Shown here: in pieces, positions 33,806-43,166 of the stretch
Position numbering within the stretch: position 1 is the first letter of the stretch
Layout: each line of letters opens with the position of its first letter
From: Wandonia haliotis
GTDB lineage: Bacteria; Bacteroidota; Bacteroidia; Flavobacteriales_D; Crocinitomicaceae
Direction of reading: 5' to 3'
Length of the DNA: 64,000 bases
NCBI RefSeq assembly: GCF_039523435.1
Contig: NZ_BAAAFH010000011.1
Span: 744,001 to 808,000, forward strand
Program-made: the position numbers and the translations under genes
Notes under the pieces: model-generated
The model's input: the letters and a program-made list of their open reading frames with translations, nothing else
The model's database searches: none
Told to the model about the DNA's origin: nothing

Positions 33806-35374
33806 ATGGATTCAATTTTCATGTCTCCCATCGCAATAATAGTAGTTTCAGTCATTGTACTGTTCGTTACTATTTCTGCTTTGATATCCCGCTACAAGCG
33901 GTGTCCTTCGGATAAAATTCTTGTTGTTTACGGTAGAACCGGAGGAAGTTCAGCCAGATGTATCCACGGAGGTGGTGCTTTTATCTGGCCGGTTATTCAG
34001 GATTATGCTTACCTGGATCTGAAACCAATTTCAATCGAAGCTAATCTGACCAATGCATTATCCCGTCAGAATATCCGAGTTGATGTACCTTGTCGTTTTA
34101 CAATTGCTATTTCGACAGAGCCTGATACAATGGGAAATGCAGCAGAACGTTTGTTAGGACTCACTCCTGACCAAATTCAGGAATTATCAAAAGACATCCT
34201 TTTTGGTCAGTTGCGTTTGGTTATCGCTACCATGACGATTGAGGAAATCAACACAGACAGAGATAAGTTTCTGGAGAATATTTCTAAAAACATAGATACC
34301 GAATTAAAGAAAATCGGTCTTAAACTAATCAACGTTAACGTAACCGATATCAAAGATGAATCCGGTTATATTGAAGCACTTGGAAAAGAAGCTGCAGCGA
34401 AAGCTATTAACGAAGCTAAGATTAGTGTTGCCGAGCAGGAAAAAATCGGGGAAACAGGAAAAGCACTTGCTGACCGTGAAAAAGACGTTCAGATTGCCGA
34501 AACCAATCGTGACCGCGATGTTAAGATTGCTATCACACAAAAAGACAGAGAAGTTAGTATTGCTTCTGCAATTAAAGATGAATCGATCGGTAAAGCAGAG
34601 GCAGAGCGTGATACGCGTATTAAAACATCTGAAGCAAACGCTTTAGCTGTTCGTGGAGAGAATGAAGCGAAGATTGACATTGCTGCTTCTGATGCAACAC
34701 GTAGAGAAAGAGAAGCTGAAGCCCTTCGTCAGGCAACAGCTGCTGAAAAAGTGCAACAAGCAAAAGCACTGGAAGAAGCTTATATCGCTGAACAAAAAGC
34801 TGAAAATGCCCGTTCGGAACGAGAAAGAGCGACACAGGTTGCCAACGTTATCGTACCGGCTGAAATCTCCAAACAACGGGCTATTATTGATGCCCAGGCA
34901 GAAGCAGAACGTATCCGTGAAAACGCAAAAGGGGAAGCAGACGCTATCTTTGCCAAAATGAACGCAGAAGCACAAGGTTTACACGAAATCCTTACTAAAC
35001 AGGCGGACGGATACAAAGAAGTTGTTGCTGCTGCAGGTGGAGATCCAACCAAAGCATTCCAGTTATTGCTTATCGAAAAACTTCCTGAACTTGTCAAAAC
35101 ACAGGTTGAGGCGGTTAAAAACATCAAAATTGATAAGATTACCGTTTGGGATTCCGGTAATGGACAAAATGACAGTGGGAACTCATCAACGGCAAACTTT
35201 GTTTCCGGGATGATGAAAACGGTTCCACCGTTAAATGACTTGTTTAATATGGCGGGGTTAAACCTTCCTACTTATCTGAAAGGTGAAGACAAGGGGCAGA
35301 AGAAAGCTACGAATGATGATTCGAAGCCTGAGACTCCGGGAGAATTACCTCCTGCCCCTTCGGAAGAAGAATAG
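33806..35374 (+). CDS. Flotillin-family protein (FloT/YqiK)
   Basis: A 522-residue SPFH-domain protein. One N-terminal membrane segment (residues 5-25) is followed by the Band 7 domain (about 30-200) with GRTGGSSARCIHGGGAFIWP at its start. A long coiled coil (about 210-390) rich in Glu/Ala repeats (AE-R-A type) makes the flotillin domain. The C-terminal tail is disordered and acidic. Flotillins scaffold membrane microdomains and influence fluidity and protein complexes. It is the last gene of the three-gene unit, ending at a clear terminator. Confidence 0.93.
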   Translation: MDSIFMSPIAIIVVSVIVLFVTISALISRYKRCPSDKILVVYGRTGGSSARCIHGGGAFIWPVIQDYAYLDLKPISIEANLTNALSRQNIRVDVPCRFTIAISTEPDTMGNAAERLLGLTPDQIQELSKDILFGQLRLVIATMTIEEINTDRDKFLENISKNIDTELKKIGLKLINVNVTDIKDESGYIEALGKEAAAKAINEAKISVAEQEKIGETGKALADREKDVQIAETNRDRDVKIAITQKDREVSIASAIKDESIGKAEAERDTRIKTSEANALAVRGENEAKIDIAASDATRREREAEALRQATAAEKVQQAKALEEAYIAEQKAENARSERERATQVANVIVPAEISKQRAIIDAQAEAERIRENAKGEADAIFAKMNAEAQGLHEILTKQADGYKEVVAAAGGDPTKAFQLLLIEKLPELVKTQVEAVKNIKIDKITVWDSGNGQNDSGNSSTANFVSGMMKTVPPLNDLFNMAGLNLPTYLKGEDKGQKKATNDDSKPETPGELPPAPSEEE

Positions 35375-35398
35375 TATACCCTATATTAGTATAGTGAG

Positions 35399-35430
35399 AC
35401 AGGGTCCGGGATCGGATCCTGTTTTGTTTT
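35399..35430 (+). terminator. Intrinsic terminator of the flotillin operon
   Basis: Arms ACAGGGTCC (35399-35407) and GGATCCTGT (35414-35422) have one G-U pair and a 6-nt loop, followed by TTTTGTTTTTTT. It is 25 bp past the flotillin stop. Confidence 0.85.
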
Positions 35431-35499
35431 TTTACAGTTAAAACTTCTGTTACCGACTTCCGATTATAATTTTTATCGCCTACATTTGTCACCTGAACG

Positions 35500-36879
35500 A
35501 TGAAAAAATTTGCAATAATTGACGTTGAAACCACAGGAGGAAGTCCCGGCTCTTCCAAAATTACGGAAATTGCAATTTTTATCCACGATGGCACCCGTAT
35601 TATTGATGAATTTGTTTCGCTTGTCAACCCGGAAACTGAAATCCCCAAATTTGTTGTTCACCTGACAGGGATTACGGATCAAATGGTAGCAACAGCCCCC
35701 CGTTTTTTCGAGATTGCAAAAAAGATTGTTGAAATTACCGAGGACTGCATATTTGTAGCACATAATGTCGGTTTTGACTACGGAATGATTCGCAGTGAAT
35801 TCAAGTCACTCGGGTATGACTACAGACGACCTCAACTTTGCACCGTTCGTACATCACGACAACTTCTTCCCGGTCATGAATCCTATAGTTTAGGAAAGCT
35901 CGCTCGTTCACTTAATGTTGTTGTTGACGGAAGACACCGTGCAGGAGGCGATGCTATGGCAACGGCTGAAATTTTCACCATGCTCTTCGAAAAATCAGGA
36001 AGAAACCTTCAACACTTTATTCAGGATGAAATTAATCCTAGTATTTTGCACCCTAATCTTGATATAGGAGCACTGGATCAGTTACCGGAAAAGACAGGCG
36101 TCTATTTTCTCTACGATGAAACCAATTGTCTCATCTACATCGGTAAGAGTAAAAACATCAAAAAACGGGTAGAACAACATTTGCGAAATACATCCGGAAA
36201 GAAGGCTGTTGAGATGCGAAATGAAATCTGTCGTATCGAATACGAATTGACAGGAAGCGAACTGATCGCATTACTAAAAGAGTCTAAGCTTATAAAAAAA
36301 CATACTCCCCGCTTCAACAGGAGACTCCGAACAAGTCGCTTTACACATGGTTTATTTGCTTATGAAGATCAACGAGGTTATATTAATCTGACAATTGACC
36401 AGCTAAAAAACAGGATAGAAACTCCGATTACAACCTTTGCAGGTATCACAGAAGCAAAAAATGCTCTACATAAAATCACGAATGATTATGAGCTTTGTCA
36501 AAAATTAAACGGTTTGTATCAGTCCTCCGGAAGTTGTTTCAGATACCAGACAAAAGAATGTATGGGAGCTTGTATAGGAGAAGAAGCTGCTGAAGAGTAT
36601 AACAGACGTGTTGACGCAGCTTTGGATCACCTGTCCTTTACCTCTCCCAGTTTTTTCATTCTCGATAAGGGCAGACAAAGAACGGAAAAATCAATTATTC
36701 TAATTGAAAATAACACCTATATCGGCTACGCTTATCTCCACTTTTCAGAATTAAAAAGAACGATTAATTACTGGAAATCGAAAATTGATATTCAGACGGA
36801 AGATCGTGACGACCGCTCAATTATTCAGCAATTCTTACGAAAGAATACTGAAAAAATAAAAACCCGAACGTTCGATTAG
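35500..36879 (+). CDS. DEDD exonuclease-GIY-YIG nuclease fusion
   Basis: A 459-residue nuclease. Residues 1-170 form a DnaQ-like 3'-5' exonuclease: Exo I IDVETTGG (D7, E9), Exo II HNVGFDYGM, and Exo III HRAGGDAMAT with the His/Asp pair. Residues 190-280 hold a UvrC-type GIY-YIG domain (TGVYFLYDETNCLIYIGKSKNIKKRV). The remaining 180 residues, with four Cys (CFRYQTKECMGACIG), match the Cho-like C-terminal region. Such fusions occur in Bacteroidota and Actinobacteria and are thought to act in DNA repair. A TACATTTG (35481-35488) marks the promoter. The C-terminus overlaps the convergent OmpA gene by 4 bp. Confidence 0.9.
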   Translation: MKKFAIIDVETTGGSPGSSKITEIAIFIHDGTRIIDEFVSLVNPETEIPKFVVHLTGITDQMVATAPRFFEIAKKIVEITEDCIFVAHNVGFDYGMIRSEFKSLGYDYRRPQLCTVRTSRQLLPGHESYSLGKLARSLNVVVDGRHRAGGDAMATAEIFTMLFEKSGRNLQHFIQDEINPSILHPNLDIGALDQLPEKTGVYFLYDETNCLIYIGKSKNIKKRVEQHLRNTSGKKAVEMRNEICRIEYELTGSELIALLKESKLIKKHTPRFNRRLRTSRFTHGLFAYEDQRGYINLTIDQLKNRIETPITTFAGITEAKNALHKITNDYELCQKLNGLYQSSGSCFRYQTKECMGACIGEEAAEEYNRRVDAALDHLSFTSPSFFILDKGRQRTEKSIILIENNTYIGYAYLHFSELKRTINYWKSKIDIQTEDRDDRSIIQQFLRKNTEKIKTRTFD

Positions 36880-37751
36880 TTTTTAAAGAATCGTACATCT
36901 ACTCTTCGGTTGGCTTTCCTGTCATTTTCCGTTTGCTCCGGAAAAATTAGCGGTTCCGTATTACTCATTCCTATCCAGCTCATCCGTTTTGTTTGAATTC
37001 CACTGTCTTTGAGCAATAAGTAAACGCGTTTTGCTCTCTTTTTAGAGATCCGTTTATTAGGACCGCAACAAACATGCCCTCTGATAACGATATGTAACGC
37101 TTCATTTCTTTTCAGAAAGTCAGACAACGATTTTACTTCACTGTACGAATTTCCATAGAGGACATCTGAATTTTGCACAAATCGAATATCCAAAGCAATT
37201 GTTTCCCCTACTCTTTCCTTGGTCAGAGTATCAAAAATAAACACCTCTTTTTTTGATTGGTAATCTGTCTGAAACACCTCTATCGGAGTTTCTACAAATG
37301 AACTATCCCCGTCTTTTCTATTTTGCTCTGAACTGTTTATCTGCAACAGTTCAGGCTCGTCGTACTGATAAAAAATTTCCAGTCTTCGCCACATTTGGAG
37401 ATTTCCCAAAGGATATTTGATAGAATCGTAATTTTTACCATAAATCCCGATTTCTGTATACGACTTGTCAGCCATCTCCCCTAGTTGTCTCCGAATCGCA
37501 GTTGCTCTTCTTTCCGATAATTGCCGGTTATAGTCAGCCGGACCTACCGTATCTGAAAAAACACGCAGTTTAATCAGGTAAAAAGGGGTTTCTTTCGCTG
37601 TTTGAATAAACCCATCCAATTTTTGTTGCGAATATTCGGTAAGCGTGGTATCATTTGTATTAAAAAAGAACTCCGTTGTTTTTATCTGACCAAAAACAAA
37701 CGAAAAAGAAAACATCATAAAACCAAGAAGTTGAATAGTCAAAGGTTTCAT
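36876..37751 (-). CDS. Envelope protein with two OmpA-like domains
   Basis: A 291-residue secreted protein (signal peptide 1-21, ending FVFGQ). Two OmpA-C-like segments can be seen. The first (about 25-125) has FFFNTNDTTLTEYSQQKLDGF and NRQLSERRATAIRRQL. The second (about 185-285) has IRFVQNSDVLYGNSYSEVKSLSDFLKR and ISKKRAKRVYLLL, ending TENDRKANRRVDVRF. The second keeps the peptidoglycan-contact Asp/Arg signature region near its end. It is the second gene of a unit with an upstream beta-barrel gene, and it presumably links the barrel to peptidoglycan. Confidence 0.82.
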   Translation of the reverse strand: MKPLTIQLLGFMMFSFSFVFGQIKTTEFFFNTNDTTLTEYSQQKLDGFIQTAKETPFYLIKLRVFSDTVGPADYNRQLSERRATAIRRQLGEMADKSYTEIGIYGKNYDSIKYPLGNLQMWRRLEIFYQYDEPELLQINSSEQNRKDGDSSFVETPIEVFQTDYQSKKEVFIFDTLTKERVGETIALDIRFVQNSDVLYGNSYSEVKSLSDFLKRNEALHIVIRGHVCCGPNKRISKKRAKRVYLLLKDSGIQTKRMSWIGMSNTEPLIFPEQTENDRKANRRVDVRFFKN

Positions 37752-37794
37752 ACTAGCCTTTGTACGTCATATTTACCAAAAAGGTTATGAAATA

Positions 37795-38499
37795 TCAGAT
37801 TCGGTTGGCATTTCCTTTCGGCTTCTTCCGAATCCATTTGTAACGTTGCTTGCTTTTCTTTTGACGTTTCGATGGGTATAACCGATACAAGAAACTGGCT
37901 GAATGTTGCAGATAACTTGCCTGGTGAGCCGGATAAGAAGCTCCCAACGCAAACTTTGCTGAAGTTTCTATCTGTACCCCTATCCGATCCGTAAACCAAA
38001 AATTACTCCCCAGATGAATATTTGTCGTTATATGATCAGACGAAGCTGATGAAAACCGCATAGTATACCCCAATCCCAACGCTACATACGGATCAAACCA
38101 GGATACTTTTTTATACTTCATGTTGAAGCGGTACTTTACATACCCGTCAAAACTTACAACATGTACGAGAGACGGATTAGTCACTTCATTAACAAATTTA
38201 CCCTGTTTTAGTTGATTGTACTGCAAAAGTCCCCCAACCCCAATTCCATAGTTGAAGTTTCGTTCTGCACTTAATCGTGTCGGATAAGGAAGCAAATGCC
38301 ACGTTCTTCCTCCCTTGAACAAATCTCCGAACGGGACGTTGTAATCATCAATTGCCTGAAATCCCAATCCAAAAATCCAAGTGTGTTGAGGTTTTGATCG
38401 CCATCGATACTGTTGAGAGAAAGCACTCCAGGAAAACAACAGTAAAAGACTACTGATTACCAAACCCTTATATACTCTTCGTTTTCTTTCTCTCATCAT
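37795..38499 (-). CDS. Outer-membrane beta-barrel protein, 234 aa
   Basis: The 234 residues show a basic N-terminus with a hydrophobic signal stretch (residues 12-28, ending SAFSQ) and alternating aromatic strands: TWIFGLGFQAID, YGIGVGGLLQY, FDGYVKYRF and YVALGLGYTMRF. They end in a strand with a Tyr followed by a very basic tail (KRQKKSKQRYKWIRKK). An 8-strand PorT/OmpW-like barrel fits. The basic tail is unusual for an outer-membrane barrel. It is upstream of the OmpA-like gene (43-bp gap). Confidence 0.72.
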   Translation of the reverse strand: MMRERKRRVYKGLVISSLLLLFSWSAFSQQYRWRSKPQHTWIFGLGFQAIDDYNVPFGDLFKGGRTWHLLPYPTRLSAERNFNYGIGVGGLLQYNQLKQGKFVNEVTNPSLVHVVSFDGYVKYRFNMKYKKVSWFDPYVALGLGYTMRFSSASSDHITTNIHLGSNFWFTDRIGVQIETSAKFALGASYPAHQASYLQHSASFLYRLYPSKRQKKSKQRYKWIRKKPKGNANRI

Positions 38500-38707
38500 C
38501 TACCATCCGGTTAACATCCTCATTTAAAAAAAATTGCGGCTGCGAATTTACAAATAAAATTCTATACTACCGGAAAAAGCCAACAGCTAATTACCTTACA
38601 ATCAATACGTGGTCCAAAATTCCAAAAAGTCCAATCTTTTCTACCTTTTTAGGTCTGAAAACAATCGTTTATGGTTAAATTTGTCGGGAATCTTAGAATG
38701 ATGAATT

Positions 38708-41700
38708 ATGGAAAAATTTCTCCGTAAGCTTTTCTCCATGGAATTGATGACAGTTGGACTCATACTATTCCTTGTAGCTATCGCCAGAGCCACCTTTATT
38801 GAATCTGCTCACGGCACTCAGGCAGCCAAAGCTGTTATCTACAATGCCAAATGGTTCGAAGTGCTTATGATCTACCTGTCTTTTAGCCTTGTGGCAAACA
38901 TTTTCCGATACAGGATGTACACAAGGGAGAAAATCGCGATCTTCTTTTTCCATATTTCATTTATCGTTATCATCATAGGAGCCGGACTAACCCGCTATGT
39001 CGGATTCGAAGGCATTATGTTAATCCGTGAAGGGGAACGTAGTAACACGATTTATTCCGCAGATGCCTACCTACAGATTATGGCGCATGATAATCAGAAG
39101 CAGTATGAGTACAATAAGCCTCTGATTATGGCTGATTTTGCTGATAATTACTTCCTTCATGATTTTGAATTCCCAGGGATTCAGACACCTTTCTCAATCG
39201 AATATTTGGATTATATTCCGAATGCTATCAGCTCGATTGAGACTGATCTGGAAAATGGAAAAACAATTCTCGAAATAGTCACTCCGGGTGAAATGGGAAT
39301 GGACACTAACTATGTTTCGGAAGGAACCGTTTTTCAACAGGAAGGATTGGTATTAGCTTTCGAATACCCACAAGCACCGGCAACCGCTGTACACATTCAA
39401 AAAGCACCTACAGGGTTTACAATGACAGCTCCTGCTGACGTAAGCTATATGCTTATGAGTGATCAGTCTTCGGGAGTAATTCCTGCGGATTCTGTCACCG
39501 GATTTTATCAGGGGCGTTTGTATACCATGCAGGGAAATAACTTTGTATTCAGAGCTGTACATGAGAAGTCGGTTATGAAAAAAGTTAAATCTCCTGTCAA
39601 AGATATGGGTCAGGACGTACTGAAAATAAAACTAAAAGCCGGCAACGAAGAAAAAATCATCGAACTGGATGGAGGACAGGGACGTATCCCGGTACCTACT
39701 TTCTTCCAATTTGGCGGGTTGAATTTTAAATTGGCTTATGGAGCTTATCCTGTAAAGACACCTTTTTACCTTGCTTTGAGAGATTTCCAACTCGAGCGCT
39801 ATCCGGGATCTGATTCGCCCTCGTCTTATGCCAGTGAAATTACAGTAATTGATGAAGAATTAAACAAAGAATTCGATCGCCGGATTTTTATGAATAGTGT
39901 AATGGACTACAGAGGATATCGTTTCTTTCAGTCCAGCTACGACCCGGATGAATTGGGTACTCGTTTAAGTGTCAACCAGGATTTCTGGGGAACCAATGTG
40001 ACGTATTTTGGTTATTTATTAATGACGATCGGTATGATTATGACGCTGTTTGCTCCTGCATCCCGTTTCCGTGAACTCAATCGAAAAATAGCAGGAATTC
40101 ATCGCAAAAAAGCAGGAATGACCGTATTAGCTTTGGTATTGAGTTTCGGTGCTTTCTCACAAACGCATGATACACTGCACGATGGACACAACCACGAACA
40201 TCACGATCATGACCATGATCATAGCGGTCATGATCACCAGCATGCGCATGATTCATCAGATACCTTACCTTCCAGTGAAACAAGCATAGCTCCTCATGAA
40301 GAAATGAGTGAAGAAGATTTGTTAAAATGGAAAAAATTTGATGAAACTCCGATTTCTGCCGAACATGCAAAGAAACTGGAAAGCCTGATTATACAGGATT
40401 ACGAAGGGCGCTTCAAACCTTTCCAGACGGTAGCTTTGGAAATACTGCGAAAAATCCACAGAAGTGACACTTACAACGGATTAACTGCTACTCAAGTTTT
40501 CATGGATATGCACCTGAATCCCGAATACTGGATGAAACAGCCTATTATTGCTGTAAGTAATGAGGCAATCCGTGAAAAACTAGCCCTTTCGGACAAATAC
40601 GCAGCTTTCAAAGACTTTTTTGATCCGATAACAGGAGAATATCTTCTCGAGGAAGAAGTAGAAAAGTCTAACAGAAAACCGGCTACCAAGCAATCGGATT
40701 ATGACAAGCAGATTATCAAGGTTAATGAACGGCTACAGATCCTGAATATCACGGTTATGTACAAATACCTGAGAATTCTCCCTGTCAAAAATGATCCAAA
40801 TCATACCTGGTATCATCCGATGGATAAATCTGCTCCTTACAGTGATGAAGACTCACTAATGCCGCGTGCTGTAATGACCTATTTTTCGCAGTTAGCGATT
40901 GGAAAAACTGAGGGTGATTACTCCGGTGCGGACGAATGGTTGGGACACATTAAAACCTATCAGCAAAAAATTGGTGAGAACGTGATTCCAAGTGAGATGA
41001 AAATAAACATGGAGATCAGTTATAACAAATTGGATTTGTTTAAGAAATTGAGTTACGCCTATCTTATCTTAGGATTTTTGCTACTGGTATTATTCTTTGT
41101 CAGCATATTTACCAACTCCGACAAATGGATACGGATTCCCAATGTAACCTTAACCACGTTGGTTATAGTTGCTTTTGTTCTTCATGCTGTAGGACTGGGT
41201 ATGCGTTGGTATATATCCGGACATGCCCCCTGGAGTGACGGATACGAAGCGTTAGTATTCATTGCCTGGGTAACAGTTCTTGCGGGACTTGTTTTTTCCA
41301 GAAAATCAAAAGTTACGTTGGGAGGAACCGCTCTTCTAACTTTCTTCATTCTGTTTGTTTCTCACATGAATCAATTGGATCCGGCAATAACCAACCTTGT
41401 TCCGGTACTTCAATCGTACTGGCTGATGATCCACGTTGCTATCATTACAGGAAGTTATGGTTTCCTTGGTCTGGGAGCTATTCTTGCGATCATTAATCTG
41501 ACGTTGTATTTACTCAGAAGTAAAAACAATCGAAAAGAAATAAACTTGCACATCAACGAAATTTCCTATGTAGTTGAATTGACAATAACTGTAGGTTTAT
41601 TTATGCTCACGATTGGTACTTTCCTCGGAGGTATCTGGGCAAACGAATCCTGGGGACGTTACTGGGGATGGGATCCGAAGGAAACCTGGGCACTTGTTTC

Positions 41701-41971
41701 AATACTTGTGTATGCAGTCCTTCTTCACCTGCGCTATATTCCGGCACTACAAAGTAAACTCGTGTTTAACTCCGTTGCTATGTGGTCATTCGGCGCGATT
41801 CTGTTCACTTTCTTCGGTGTAAACTTCTTCCTGGTAGGGTTACATTCCTATGCTGAAGGAGAAGCGGATACAATGTGGCCTGACTGGGTAATCGGAACCA
41901 TCATAGGATTTGCTATTTTCAACTTACTTGCCATTGTACGGGCAATTTCTACACAAAAAAAGAAACGATGA
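38708..41971 (+). CDS. Cytochrome c biogenesis fusion protein ResB-CcsA
   Basis: A 1087-residue System II cytochrome c synthase, which carries haem across the membrane and attaches it to apocytochromes. The N-terminal ResB half (1-460) has four helices and a large periplasmic domain. The C-terminal CcsA half (about 790-1087) has the WGRYWGWDPKETWALV haem-handling motif (WWD domain). Between them is a His/Asp-rich linker (about residues 490-517, with 12 or more His) and a long periplasmic segment. It is the first gene of a unit with gpx, bshB1 and a pseudouridine synthase. A TAAATTTG -7-like element lies at 38676-38683. Confidence 0.93.
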   Translation: MEKFLRKLFSMELMTVGLILFLVAIARATFIESAHGTQAAKAVIYNAKWFEVLMIYLSFSLVANIFRYRMYTREKIAIFFFHISFIVIIIGAGLTRYVGFEGIMLIREGERSNTIYSADAYLQIMAHDNQKQYEYNKPLIMADFADNYFLHDFEFPGIQTPFSIEYLDYIPNAISSIETDLENGKTILEIVTPGEMGMDTNYVSEGTVFQQEGLVLAFEYPQAPATAVHIQKAPTGFTMTAPADVSYMLMSDQSSGVIPADSVTGFYQGRLYTMQGNNFVFRAVHEKSVMKKVKSPVKDMGQDVLKIKLKAGNEEKIIELDGGQGRIPVPTFFQFGGLNFKLAYGAYPVKTPFYLALRDFQLERYPGSDSPSSYASEITVIDEELNKEFDRRIFMNSVMDYRGYRFFQSSYDPDELGTRLSVNQDFWGTNVTYFGYLLMTIGMIMTLFAPASRFRELNRKIAGIHRKKAGMTVLALVLSFGAFSQTHDTLHDGHNHEHHDHDHDHSGHDHQHAHDSSDTLPSSETSIAPHEEMSEEDLLKWKKFDETPISAEHAKKLESLIIQDYEGRFKPFQTVALEILRKIHRSDTYNGLTATQVFMDMHLNPEYWMKQPIIAVSNEAIREKLALSDKYAAFKDFFDPITGEYLLEEEVEKSNRKPATKQSDYDKQIIKVNERLQILNITVMYKYLRILPVKNDPNHTWYHPMDKSAPYSDEDSLMPRAVMTYFSQLAIGKTEGDYSGADEWLGHIKTYQQKIGENVIPSEMKINMEISYNKLDLFKKLSYAYLILGFLLLVLFFVSIFTNSDKWIRIPNVTLTTLVIVAFVLHAVGLGMRWYISGHAPWSDGYEALVFIAWVTVLAGLVFSRKSKVTLGGTALLTFFILFVSHMNQLDPAITNLVPVLQSYWLMIHVAIITGSYGFLGLGAILAIINLTLYLLRSKNNRKEINLHINEISYVVELTITVGLFMLTIGTFLGGIWANESWGRYWGWDPKETWALVSILVYAVLLHLRYIPALQSKLVFNSVAMWSFGAILFTFFGVNFFLVGLHSYAEGEADTMWPDWVIGTIIGFAIFNLLAIVRAISTQKKKR

Positions 41972-42441
41972 AATTATACGATCATACCATAAATACACTT
42001 TCGGGAGAACCTCTTGATCTTACTTCTTTCAAAGGAAAGAAAGTATTACTGGTTAATGTCGCTTCCGAATGCGGACTGACACCACAATATGAACAACTCC
42101 AGCAAATCTATGAAGAATACGGAGGGGATCATTTTGTCATTATCGGTATACCCAGTAATGATTTTATGGGACAGGAGCCGGGTACTCCTGAACAAATCGC
42201 TACGTTTTGCTCCCGTAATTATGGAGTTAGCTTCCCACTAACCGAAAAGGTACATGTAAAAGGTGAAAACCAACATCCTTTGTTTACCTGGCTTTGCCAT
42301 TCAGGAGAAAAAGGAGAAGAATTGGAAGTTAAATGGAATTTTCATAAATTTCTCATTGATGAAAACGGAGATTTTGTCTGTGATATAGATCCCCGCACTC
42401 TTCCGAATGACAAAAAAATTACTGATTGGATTAATTCGTAA
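41968..42441 (+). CDS. Glutathione peroxidase-family thiol peroxidase
   Basis: A 157-residue thiol peroxidase. The catalytic region is NVASECGLTPQY with Cys in place of Sec. The Gln of the tetrad is likely in PSNDFMGQEPG and the Trp in KWNFHKFLID. In bacteria without glutathione it would be reduced by thioredoxin. The start overlaps the ccsBA stop by 4 bp (ATGA), so it is translationally coupled. It is followed directly by bshB1, which makes a bacillithiol precursor; thus low-molecular-weight thiols and peroxide defence are encoded together. Confidence 0.93.
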   Translation: MKLYDHTINTLSGEPLDLTSFKGKKVLLVNVASECGLTPQYEQLQQIYEEYGGDHFVIIGIPSNDFMGQEPGTPEQIATFCSRNYGVSFPLTEKVHVKGENQHPLFTWLCHSGEKGEELEVKWNFHKFLIDENGDFVCDIDPRTLPNDKKITDWINS

Positions 42442-43160
42442 TGGAAAAAGTAGATATACTGGGAATTGGAGCTCATCCTGATGATGTGGAATTATCAGCA
42501 GGTGGTACTATTGCCAAACATGTAAAAGCAGGTAAAAAAGTAGCCATCGTTGACCTGACTCAGGGAGAGCTAGGATCGCGTGGAACCATAGAAACACGCT
42601 ACAGTGAAGCCCATGATGCCTCCCGGATACTGGGAGTATCTTTTCGGGAAAACCTAAAAATGCAAGATGGCTTTTTCGGTCATTCGAAAGAAGAGTTGCT
42701 AAAACTTGTCGTTCAAATCAGAAGATTTCAACCGGAAATAGTCTTGGCAAATGCAATTTCGGACCGTCATCCCGATCATGGAAAAGGGTCTGCTTTTATT
42801 TCAGACGCCTGTTTTCTTGCCGGGTTGCGAAAAATAGAAACCGAACTCAACGGAAAATCGCAGCAGCCCTGGCGACCTAAAGCTGTCTATCATTATATTC
42901 AGGATCGCTATATTCAACCGGATTTCGCTATCGATGTTACGGAGTTTGTAGAAACAAAATTTGAAGCTATCCGGGCTTACAAGACTCAATTTTATGATCC
43001 CGAATCCAATGAGCCTCAAACTCCGATCTCAGGAAAAGAGTTTTTCGACTTTCTGGAAGGTAGAATGCGCCAGTTCGGTAGAGAAATTGGTGTTGAATTT
43101 GCCGAGGGGTATACGGTAGAACGAGTTCCGGGGGTTGAGTATTTGGATCATTTGATATAA
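42441..43160 (+). CDS. bshB1: Bacillithiol biosynthesis deacetylase BshB1
   Basis: A 239-residue PIG-L-family deacetylase. The zinc-binding motif GAHPDDVELS (AHPDD) is near residues 8-17, and the second metal His is in RHPDHGKGS (HPDH). Bacteroidota homologues with this layout deacetylate GlcNAc-malate to GlcN-malate in bacillithiol synthesis. The start codon shares one base with the gpx stop. The bshA and bshC genes are not in this window. Confidence 0.92.
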   Translation: MEKVDILGIGAHPDDVELSAGGTIAKHVKAGKKVAIVDLTQGELGSRGTIETRYSEAHDASRILGVSFRENLKMQDGFFGHSKEELLKLVVQIRRFQPEIVLANAISDRHPDHGKGSAFISDACFLAGLRKIETELNGKSQQPWRPKAVYHYIQDRYIQPDFAIDVTEFVETKFEAIRAYKTQFYDPESNEPQTPISGKEFFDFLEGRMRQFGREIGVEFAEGYTVERVPGVEYLDHLI

Positions 43161-43166
43161 TCTCAA

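Noticed and set aside
34620..34975. Long antisense and alternative frames in the flotillin gene
   Set aside because: They arise from the repetitive Glu/Ala/Lys codons of the coiled coil and are not independent genes.
40180..40262. His-rich tandem repeat as a CRISPR-like or VNTR array
   Set aside because: It is a coding low-complexity stretch in frame with the fused ccsBA protein, with no conserved repeat/spacer pattern.
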